This document shows, one piece after another, positions 21,240 through 27,785 of a stretch of 64,000 nucleotides of DNA. This DNA is from Cognatiluteimonas lumbrici (GTDB lineage Bacteria > Pseudomonadota > Gammaproteobacteria > Xanthomonadales > Xanthomonadaceae). Each line of letters starts with the position of its first letter. The first letter of the stretch is position 1. Both the position numbers and the translations under genes were made by a program. Below the pieces are notes generated by a model, which saw nothing but the letters and a program-made list of their open reading frames with translations, was not told the origin of the DNA and did no database searches. The stretch covers positions 2,182,207 through 2,246,206 of the forward strand of contig NZ_ML636798.1 in NCBI RefSeq assembly GCF_006476065.1, in the 5' to 3' direction.

Positions 21240-22484
21240 ATGGCGCCCACGACCGCCCTGATCACCAACGACGCCGTCGTCCTCGGCCTGCTGGCCGCCA
21301 CGCTCGGCCTGATCTTCTGGACCGCATCGCGACCCACCGGGTTCTGGCAGAAGTTCTACAGCTACGTTCCGGCGTTGCTGATGTGCTACCTGGTGCCGTC
21401 CATCTACAACAGCATCGGGCTGGTGGACGGCAACGCCTCGGGCCTGTACCCGATGGCGCGCGACTACCTGCTGCCCAGTTCGCTGGTGCTGCTGTGCATC
21501 GCCATCGACATGGGCGCCGTGCTCCGGCTCGGGCCCAAGGCGGTGATCATGTTCCTGGTCGGCACGGCCGGCGTGATGCTCGGCGCCGTAGTGGCGTTCC
21601 TGGCCATGGGCATCATCCATCCCGAGGCCGTGGCCGGCGACACCTGGCGCGGCATGACCACGGTGGCGGGCAGCTGGATCGGCGGCGGCGCCAACCAGGC
21701 GGCGATGAAGGAAGTGTTCGACGTCGAGACCACGCTGTTCGGGCAGTTCGTGGCGGTGGACGTGCTGGTGGCCAACCTGTGGATGGCGATCCTGCTGTTC
21801 CTGGCCGCGCGCGCCAACGCCTTCGACCGCTGGACGCGTGCCGACACCAGCGCCATCGACGACCTCAAGCAGCGGATCGAGGCCTACCACGCACAGCATT
21901 CGCGCATCCCGACGCTGGCCGACCTCATGGTGATCCTCGCCGTGGGCCTCGGCGCCACCGGCCTGTCGCACTTCCTGGCCGACCCGCTGGTGGCCTGGAT
22001 CGGCACGCTGCCCGCGGAATGGCGCCTGCAGGACTACAGCCTGGACTCGCGCTTCTTCTGGCTGGTCGTGTTCGCGACCACCATCGGGCTGGTGCTCAGC
22101 TTCACCCGCGCGCGCCAGCTCGAAGGCGCCGGTGCCTCGCGCATCGGTTCGGCGATGCTGTACGTGCTGGTCGCGACCATCGGCATGCACATGGACCTGG
22201 GCGCGCTGCTCGACCGTCCGTGGCTGTTCCTGCTCGGCCTCATCTGGATCACCGTGCACGCGGTGCTGATGCTGGGCGTGGCCAAGCTGATCCGCGCGCC
22301 GCTGTTCTTCATGGCCGTCGGCTCGCAGGCGAACATCGGCGGAGCCGCGTCGGCGCCCATCGTGGCGTCCGCGTTCCATCCGTCGCTGGCCCCGGTGGGC
22401 GTGCTGCTTGCGGTGCTGGGCTACGCGCTCGGCACCTACTGCGCCTACATCACCGGCCTGCTGCTGCAGGCCATGGCAGGGTGA
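21240..22484 (+). CDS. DUF819-family integral membrane protein
   Basis: A 414-residue protein with about 10-11 hydrophobic helices matching the DUF819 (YjcL-like) family. Features include the N-terminal LITNDAVVLGLL, the glycine-rich re-entrant-like segment SWIGGGANQAAMKEVF and the late FFMAVGSQANIGGAASAPI motif, which together resemble carboxylate/amino-acid transporters. Function is unproven. It starts 3 nt after the peptidase stop, so it belongs to the OPT-peptidase operon and may handle a product of peptide breakdown (inference). Confidence 0.82.
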   Translation: MAPTTALITNDAVVLGLLAATLGLIFWTASRPTGFWQKFYSYVPALLMCYLVPSIYNSIGLVDGNASGLYPMARDYLLPSSLVLLCIAIDMGAVLRLGPKAVIMFLVGTAGVMLGAVVAFLAMGIIHPEAVAGDTWRGMTTVAGSWIGGGANQAAMKEVFDVETTLFGQFVAVDVLVANLWMAILLFLAARANAFDRWTRADTSAIDDLKQRIEAYHAQHSRIPTLADLMVILAVGLGATGLSHFLADPLVAWIGTLPAEWRLQDYSLDSRFFWLVVFATTIGLVLSFTRARQLEGAGASRIGSAMLYVLVATIGMHMDLGALLDRPWLFLLGLIWITVHAVLMLGVAKLIRAPLFFMAVGSQANIGGAASAPIVASAFHPSLAPVGVLLAVLGYALGTYCAYITGLLLQAMAG

Positions 22485-22521
22485 GACGCAGGGCACCATG
22501 ATCATGGGATGTTGATCGCCT

Positions 22522-22567
22522 TCGGTGGCTGACAGCATGGCGCCCATCGCCACTGTCAGCCCACCGA
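22522..22567 (+). repeat. Hairpin-forming inverted repeat at ribosome site
   Basis: TCGGTGGCTGACA (22522-22534) is complemented by TGTCAGCCCACCGA (22554-22567), giving a 13 bp stem with one bulged base and a 19 nt loop. The right arm runs into the GAGGGGGA ribosome site (22566-22573) of the exported protein that follows. It could be an RNA structure modulating translation or a dimeric-protein operator; sequence alone does not decide. Confidence 0.55.
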
Positions 22568-22576
22568 GGGGGAATC

Positions 22577-23746
22577 ATGTCCATCCGCGCAACACGCCTG
22601 GCCCGCAAGGGCCTTCCCGCCGCCATTGCCCTGGCCATCGGCCTCGCGCCGACCATGGCCGTCGCTGCCGACAGCTGCCCGATTCCCGTCGACGACGTCA
22701 AGGCGGCGATCGAGGCCTTCGCCAGCAAGGCGTCGAGCGAGGAGTCCAACGTCGAGAAGGACTTCAAGTCGGCCACCGGCTCCGACTACACCAAGTTCTA
22801 TTTCGACCACTTCATCAAGGTCAACGGCAGCGGCGACGACACCACCAAGTTCATCACCAAGGCCTACGACCTGACCAAGTTCACCGGCGCGCTGCCGGAA
22901 GGCCAGATCCAGAAGGCGATGCCGCCGAGCGTTTCCATTTCCATGTCCAACGCCATGGAACTGGCCGAGGCCGCGGCCGACGAGGACAACACCAAGCTCG
23001 ACCTCGCCGAGCTGCGTTGCAACCCGAACACCGAGGACGCGGCCCTGTCCGCGGCGCTTGACCAGCTCGACGGCAGCACCGTGGACAAGTTCAGGAAGGC
23101 CAAGAAGACCGCCTGCAAGCTGGTGCACTTCGCGGCCGACCTGCAGGACAAGAAGCGGCAGCTGGACAAGATCCGCACCGAGGGCTACCCGCTGTTCCAC
23201 CTGAAGGCCAAGGAGAAGAAGGGCTTCAACGGCAAGGAGCGCACCATCCAGCTGCGCGCCGACCTGCGCCTGTATCCGGAGTACCCGGGGGCCGAGGACA
23301 ACCCGGTCAAGTTCGGCGACATCCGCGGCCTGCGCCTGTCCTACAACTCCTATTTCAAGTGGAGCGACAACAACTGGGAGCCGCTCAACATCTACCAGTA
23401 TCTGGTCAGCGAGAGCGACGAGAAGGACGAGGTGTGCTTCCCGAAGATCAAGCTGAGCAGCAGCGTCAAGGTCGCGACCTGCGTGCGCATCTCCGAGATC
23501 ACCTCGAGCTCGATCAAGCTGAAGGTGCGCGGCAAGTACTGGTACAACAGCGACTCGAGCGCGGTCAGCCTGGGCGAGCACAAGATTCCCGCGCCGTTCG
23601 GCTACCTCCAGGACGTGTCCAACATGAAGGACAAGAAGATGGAGGACCTGAAGGAGAAGCTCGTCGGCCGCCTCGCCTCGACCATGGGCAAGTACGGCGA
23701 CATGATCGAGAAGGCGCAGGAGTGGAAGAAGGCCTGCGGTTCCTGA
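22577..23746 (+). CDS. Exported protein of unknown function
   Basis: I do not recognise a family. The 389-residue product has a good Sec signal peptide (GLPAAIALAIGLAPTMAVAADS, mature from about residue 31). The remainder is Lys/Asp/Glu-rich and largely soluble, with six cysteines in the mature part (in DSCPI, LRCNP, TACKL, EVCFP, ATCVR and KACGS) that could form three disulfides in the periplasm. The N-terminal third looks helical and the middle (residues about 220-345) beta-rich, ending with a charged helix. ATG 22577 follows GAGGGGGA, with a hairpin just upstream. It stands alone, tail-to-tail with the DUF4105 gene (adjacent stops). Confidence 0.75.
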   Translation: MSIRATRLARKGLPAAIALAIGLAPTMAVAADSCPIPVDDVKAAIEAFASKASSEESNVEKDFKSATGSDYTKFYFDHFIKVNGSGDDTTKFITKAYDLTKFTGALPEGQIQKAMPPSVSISMSNAMELAEAAADEDNTKLDLAELRCNPNTEDAALSAALDQLDGSTVDKFRKAKKTACKLVHFAADLQDKKRQLDKIRTEGYPLFHLKAKEKKGFNGKERTIQLRADLRLYPEYPGAEDNPVKFGDIRGLRLSYNSYFKWSDNNWEPLNIYQYLVSESDEKDEVCFPKIKLSSSVKVATCVRISEITSSSIKLKVRGKYWYNSDSSAVSLGEHKIPAPFGYLQDVSNMKDKKMEDLKEKLVGRLASTMGKYGDMIEKAQEWKKACGS

Positions 23747-24922
23747 TCAGGCCCGCGCTGGCGTCGGCTCCGGCCGGCGCCACGCGCGGTACAGGGCCAG
23801 GTGGATCGGCAGCAGCAGCGCGATCCACGGCTGGTTGACCTGCGAGTACAGCATCACCCACTTCAGCAGCAGCGCGCAGGCCGCGGCGATGGCCACCGCC
23901 AGCAGCAGCCCCCGGAACCAGCGCCCCGGCGGGCGCCCGCGCAGCATCCGCCACGCGGCCGGCAGCAACAGCAGGCACAGCGGGTCGAACAGCAGCAGGT
24001 TCTCGTTGGCCCAGGCAAACCGGTGCTCGGTGCCGAACCACAGGAACAGCATGAGCGCGCCGAGCAGGCCGCACAGCAGCCAGAACACGCCCGACACCGC
24101 GGCCAGCACGCGCGGCTTGCGGGCCAGCAACAGGAGCGCGCCACCGATCGCCAGCCCGGCCAGCAGCCACGGCCACCACGGGCGCGGCGCCTCCGGCGGG
24201 GCAGGCGGCAGGCGGTGCGGCAGCAGCTCCTCGGTCGCGGCCACCAGCGGGCGGCCGTCGGCCAGGGTGACCTCCGCAAGGCTGTCGGCCAGCCGCATTG
24301 GCACGAAGGCCTCGCCCCAGCGCGAAAGCTGCTGGTCGGCATTGCCGGACAGGCCGATGTCGAAGCCGATCCACATCCACGGCGCCGGCGAGGCCAGCCG
24401 CACCGCCTCGCTGCGGAAGGTGTTGCCGCGCGAACGGCCCGAGATCAGGTGGTGGAGCTGGCCGTCGAGCGCCGCGTCGATGGCGTCGCGAACCTTGGTC
24501 GAGCAGTTCTCGGTGAAGTAGTCGTAGCGGTAGCGCGCGTTCTCCGGCCGCGCGGCCTCCTCGAGCGAGGCCGCCAGCCGGGTCGCCTGCTCATCGGTGA
24601 GGTCCAGCCACTGCAGCGTGACCCCGCGCCCCTCGCGCCGGTAGATCTCCAGGTCCTGCGCCAGCGGCAGCGCCACCAGCATGTATTCCATCCGCCCGCG
24701 GACGAAGTTGCCGATGAAGCCGGGCTCGGTCGGGTCGAAGAACCCGAAGTTGTAGGACGTGGCCGCGCCGGTGGCCGGGTCCGCGACCACGATCGCATCG
24801 TGCCCGAAGCGCTCGAAGAAGATCTCCCCCGGCTGCATCGTCATCACCCCGATCCGCGGTGCCGCCTGCGCGATGCCCGCGAACAGGAGCATCAGTAGCA
24901 GCCACAAGGCCCTACTCGCCAT
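23747..24922 (-). CDS. DUF4105 (Lnb N-terminal-like) membrane protein
   Basis: A 391-residue envelope protein. A signal peptide ends near AQA (residue 20). Residues about 22-190 resemble the DUF4105/Lnb N-terminal periplasmic domain, a papain-like NlpC/P60 relative: GEIFFERFGHDAIVVADP holds the His and the YDYFTENCSTKVRDAID segment holds the Cys. About five hydrophobic helices then fill residues 240-385. The Cys-His arrangement suggests a thiol hydrolase/acyltransferase in the periplasm; the substrate is unknown. It overlaps the corC start region by 11 nt and sits where lnt often lies, so an envelope-lipoprotein role is possible (inference). Confidence 0.75.
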   Translation of the reverse strand: MASRALWLLLMLLFAGIAQAAPRIGVMTMQPGEIFFERFGHDAIVVADPATGAATSYNFGFFDPTEPGFIGNFVRGRMEYMLVALPLAQDLEIYRREGRGVTLQWLDLTDEQATRLAASLEEAARPENARYRYDYFTENCSTKVRDAIDAALDGQLHHLISGRSRGNTFRSEAVRLASPAPWMWIGFDIGLSGNADQQLSRWGEAFVPMRLADSLAEVTLADGRPLVAATEELLPHRLPPAPPEAPRPWWPWLLAGLAIGGALLLLARKPRVLAAVSGVFWLLCGLLGALMLFLWFGTEHRFAWANENLLLFDPLCLLLLPAAWRMLRGRPPGRWFRGLLLAVAIAAACALLLKWVMLYSQVNQPWIALLLPIHLALYRAWRRPEPTPARA

Positions 24923-25769
24923 GCACGCTCACATGCAACGCATGCAGCCTTCGCGCATCCGCCCGCGCCACCCGGAACCCGAACCGCCCCAGGGTCAGCT
25001 CCTCGCCGGCGTCGGGCAGGTGGCCGATGGCGGCGGTGACCAGGCCGCCGATGGTGTCGTACTCGTCGTCGTCGAAGTCGGCGCCGAAGCGCTCGTTGAA
25101 ATCCTCGATCGGGGTCAGCGCGTCCACCACGTACTGGCCGTCGGCCTGGGCCGCGATCAGCGTGGTCACGTCCTCGGCCTCGTCGTGCTCGTCGTCGATC
25201 TCGCCGACGATCTGCTCCAGCACGTCCTCGATCGTGACCAGGCCGGCGACCCCGCCGTACTCGTCGATCACGATCGCCATGTGGTTGCGCGACTGGCGGA
25301 ACTCGCGCAGCAGCACGTTGAGCTTCTTGGACTCGGGGATCAGCACCGCCGGCCGCAGCAGCTCACGGATGCGCGGGTGGCCGTGCTCGGAGACGACCCC
25401 GCGCAGCAGGTCCTTGGCCAGCAGGATGCCGAGGATCTCGTCGCGGTCCTCACCGTGCACCGGGAAGCGCGAGTGGCCGGACTCGACCACCTGCCGCAGC
25501 AGCTCCATGAACGGCAGCTCGGCCGACAGCGCGACCATCTGCGAGCGCGGCACCATCACGTCGCCGACGCTGAGGTCGGAGACCGCGATCGCGCCTTCCA
25601 TCATCCGCAGCGTGTCCGCCGCGATCAGCCCGTCCTGCTCGGTGTCGCGCAGCAGCTCGACCAGGTCCTCGCGGGTGCTGGGCTCGCCGGACAGCATCGC
25701 GCCGATGCGGTCCAGCCATGACCGTCGTTCCGGCCGTTCCGGGGGGTTGCTACTGTCGTCCTCTGGCAT
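24912..25769 (-). CDS. corC: CorC/YbeX-type CBS-domain protein (Mg/Co efflux)
   Basis: A 285-residue cytoplasmic protein with two CBS repeats (residues about 67-190, starting VGDVMVPRSQMVAL) and a C-terminal CorC_HlyC transporter-associated domain. Motifs EYGGVAGLVTIEDVLEQIVGEI and DEYDTIGGLVTAAIGHLP are typical. It lacks the DUF21 membrane domain, so it is CorC/YbeX rather than a CNNM protein. In E. coli ybeX follows ybeY directly. Here more than 5 kb of opposite-strand DNA separates them, so this gene must now use a promoter in the 25770-26036 spacer. Confidence 0.88.
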   Translation of the reverse strand: MPEDDSSNPPERPERRSWLDRIGAMLSGEPSTREDLVELLRDTEQDGLIAADTLRMMEGAIAVSDLSVGDVMVPRSQMVALSAELPFMELLRQVVESGHSRFPVHGEDRDEILGILLAKDLLRGVVSEHGHPRIRELLRPAVLIPESKKLNVLLREFRQSRNHMAIVIDEYGGVAGLVTIEDVLEQIVGEIDDEHDEAEDVTTLIAAQADGQYVVDALTPIEDFNERFGADFDDDEYDTIGGLVTAAIGHLPDAGEELTLGRFGFRVARADARRLHALHVSVHGE

Positions 25770-26036
25770 GTCTCGGTGTGGGTCCTGGATCCGGCCGGGA
25801 GGGGCCGTGGGGGGAGTTTAGCGGGAAATGGGGGAAGGACCCATGGACGCCGGGAACGGCCGCAGGAGACCGCAGGTAGCGGATTTGGCCGGTTGGTCCT
25901 TTTCCGACACTAGTATGGGGTGGGTTCCTAGCGCACTCGTCATGTGGGTGCGCCACCGTGATGATGCGCCGCCATCAGAGGTGGCGTCGGACTGGCGTTC
26001 GGCGCCGGTTCGTCATCCAGTCAAGGAGGACATGTC
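25770..26036. other. Divergent spacer between corC and the microcin cassette
   Basis: The 267 bp must hold promoters for corC (minus) and the microcin operon (plus). A TAAACT-like -10 for corC is seen on the minus strand near 25815-25821. For the plus strand, TAGTAT (about 25912-25917) is the best -10 but lacks a convincing -35. A short stem CGCCACC/GGTGGCG (25951-25957 with 25980-25986) would form in the microcin leader RNA. I see no Fur-box-like sequence and no ORF with a ribosome site. Confidence 0.4.
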
Positions 26037-26249
26037 ATGCGTGATCTCACGATCAATGAGCTGGAAAGCGTCTCAGGCGGCTTCTGGGGACAACTTGTGG
26101 TTGCGGTGGTCGGTGCCGTTGCGGGTGCGATCGCGAACAGCGCAACTTCGAGCGAGGGGGCGAGCGCCACCTTGGCCAACGGCTCGACGATCCAGTGCGA
26201 GCCCGGGCAGGACCTCGAAATCGACGGCGATTCCGCCACCTGTAGTTGA
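26037..26249 (+). CDS. Colicin V-like class II microcin precursor
   Basis: A 70-residue precursor. Its first 15 residues, MRDLTINELESVSGG, are an almost textbook double-glycine leader of the colicin V type (MRxLTxNExxxVSGG). Cleavage after G15 gives a 55-residue core beginning FWGQLVVAVVGAVAGAIANS. This contains a hydrophobic helix with small-residue GxxxG spacing (G26/G30), then a Ser/Thr/Gly-rich stretch and an acidic tail with two cysteines, C54 and C69, able to form one disulfide. The core has no Lys or Arg and about six acidic residues. AGGAGG lies 7 nt before ATG 26037. The C39-type exporter and adaptor downstream fit cleavage and export. The antibacterial target is unknown. Confidence 0.85.
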   Translation: MRDLTINELESVSGGFWGQLVVAVVGAVAGAIANSATSSEGASATLANGSTIQCEPGQDLEIDGDSATCS

Positions 26250-26308
26250 GGTCATGGCCCCTTCGAGTTCAGGAGGGGCCATTCCTTTCCATTCCAGATC
26301 GAGTTCGC

Positions 26309-27211
26309 ATGCGCACAGCCAGACTGATCCTTGCCCTGTTTGTCCTGTTGCTCCTTTCCGCGATAGTCGTGTTCTTCCTGGGTGGGCGGTGGAAGCGGCT
26401 GTCACTGGGTGACGGCGGGAACTGCGAAGCCGTGCCGCACCTTCAACCCCGCTCCTTCGGAACGGCAATTCTTACGGGTGCCGCGCCGGCATATCACTGG
26501 AATCTGCTGGTTGCTGCTATCAACAAGGTGCCGGGCTACTTCCTGCTCGAGCGGATCGAGCCGGCCATTGATGGTGTGAAGACACCACTGTTGGTGGCTG
26601 CCACTGACAAGGCCGTGGAGTTTCGAACCGCCTCGATCACCCAGCCGTCAATTACGATTGATTCCAGCGATGCGTTTGCAGTCCTGGACGATTCAACGCC
26701 GCCCTTTGCCGATGGTGTTTTTCCTGTCCTGGGCAAATCCGAGATCATCCAGGTCCCGGGAAACTCCATCGGCCGCGTTTCGCATCGGGCGGAAGATGGC
26801 ATCGAGAATGCAATCGACATCAAGGCGCCACTAGGAGCCGTTGTGCGTGCCATTCGGCCGGGGCTGGTGGCGTATGTGGAGCAGCGCTACCCCGACGCCG
26901 GCTGCGACTCTCCTGCGCTGTTGCGTGCTGGCAACAAGATCATCGTTGTGGACGACGCTGGATTCGAAGTCGTTTACGGCCACCTGCAGCAGAACTCCGC
27001 CCTTGTCTCGGAGGGCGATCGGGTCGATGCCGGACAGCCCTTGGCAGCAGTCGGGAACTCCGGGAAATCGGTCCTTCCACACCTGCATCTCCATGCCGGG
27101 GGCCTGACGCTGGGTGGTTACCGAACCATTCCCGTCCAATTCTTTGATTGCGAAGGCGGGGATCGAGCAATTGCACCGTCACTGGGGAATATCGTGTGCC
27201 CACCAAGGTGA
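26309..27211 (+). CDS. Membrane-anchored M23 (LytM-type) peptidase in microcin cassette
   Basis: A 300-residue protein with an N-terminal membrane anchor (LILALFVLLLLSAIVVFFLGG, residues about 6-27) and a periplasmic M23 domain at residues about 160-285. Zinc ligands look intact: SHRAEDGIENAID (His and Asp), VYGHLQQ and HLHLHAGG. GDRVDAGQPLAAVGNSGKS matches the family core. M23 enzymes usually cut peptidoglycan cross-bridges. Codon use is visibly less GC-rich than in neighbouring housekeeping genes (many ATT, GAT, TTG and TTT codons), which suggests transfer. It starts 60 nt after the precursor gene. It could be immunity, helper or effector; this is unresolved. Confidence 0.8.
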   Translation: MRTARLILALFVLLLLSAIVVFFLGGRWKRLSLGDGGNCEAVPHLQPRSFGTAILTGAAPAYHWNLLVAAINKVPGYFLLERIEPAIDGVKTPLLVAATDKAVEFRTASITQPSITIDSSDAFAVLDDSTPPFADGVFPVLGKSEIIQVPGNSIGRVSHRAEDGIENAIDIKAPLGAVVRAIRPGLVAYVEQRYPDAGCDSPALLRAGNKIIVVDDAGFEVVYGHLQQNSALVSEGDRVDAGQPLAAVGNSGKSVLPHLHLHAGGLTLGGYRTIPVQFFDCEGGDRAIAPSLGNIVCPPR

Positions 27212-27274
27212 GGGTCTGGCCAAGAAGCTGATCGTCGCTCACACGCTCAGGAGTGCTACCAGCAAGGAGAGGGC

Positions 27275-27592
27275 ATGAAGTTCGAGATCGAAGTCGTATC
27301 CATCGAGGGCAGCAACAGGGCGCAGGTACTGCGCGCGCTGCGCACCGTCGGGAAGATGTCGCTGCCACGCGCGCAGCGCGTGTACGAGTTCACCCAAGGG
27401 CAGGTGCGGACGACGCTGGTGGCCGGGATCGAACAATCGATCGCCGAACACATCGCGAGCACCTTGGCGGGCGCCGGCATCGTCGTCGAGATCAAGGAAT
27501 CCGACTCGGGGATCCCCATGGTCTGTGAGCCACAGGCGGGAAAGCGTTATCGGTGGGGAGCCATGAGGATGCTCATGGCTTCCGGGCAATAG
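27275..27592 (+). CDS. Small protein resembling ribosomal L7/L12 C-terminal domain
   Basis: A 105-residue protein beginning MKFEIEVVSIEGSNRAQVLR. Its first 75 residues follow the L7/L12 C-terminal pattern: a beta strand, then N-x3-V-x2-A-x-R (NRAQVLRALR; compare NKVAVIKAVR), S-L-x2-A (MSLPRAQRVYEF; compare GLKEAKDLVE), a helix with the AEHIASTLAGAG segment (compare AEALKKALEEAG), and the final strand VVEIK. The remaining 30 residues are basic and unmatched. The start has AAGGAGAG 5 nt upstream. It lies between the M23 gene and the exporter. A role as immunity or precursor-binding factor is conceivable but unproven. Confidence 0.65.
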   Translation: MKFEIEVVSIEGSNRAQVLRALRTVGKMSLPRAQRVYEFTQGQVRTTLVAGIEQSIAEHIASTLAGAGIVVEIKESDSGIPMVCEPQAGKRYRWGAMRMLMASGQ

Positions 27593-27634
27593 TCGGCACG
27601 GATGGTCGTGCTGCAACATGGAAGGAGACCTGCA

Positions 27635-27691
27635 ATGAGGGATCTGTCTGTTGCCGAGTGGGGCTGCGTATCTCGCGGTGATGTCTATTAA
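27635..27691 (+). CDS. 18-residue mini-ORF with microcin-like leader (probable relic)
   Basis: ATG 27635 opens MRDLSVAEWGCVSRGDVY followed by TAA. It is preceded by a very good ribosome site, GAAGGAGA, 8 nt upstream. The peptide copies the microcin leader position by position (MRDL-S/T-V/I-x-E-x3-VS-x-G), but the double glycine is RG and the frame stops three residues later. It is either the broken remains of a second precursor gene or a short regulatory ORF before the exporter. Reading through the TAA gives about 35 more residues without an obvious microcin core. Confidence 0.5.
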   Translation: MRDLSVAEWGCVSRGDVY

Positions 27692-27785
27692 CTGACGGCT
27701 CGCGGCCCCGTCTACGCGCCGGGCCGCACTCTATCGCCAGGTGCCGCAGCTGGCTGGTTCCTGGCCCAGCAAGGATGCTGTTTCG

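Noticed and set aside
25880-26036. Fur box or siderophore-type (class IIb) microcin
   Set aside because: No Fur-like palindrome in the spacer, no serine-rich C-terminal tail on the precursor, and no glycosyltransferase/esterase genes in the cassette.
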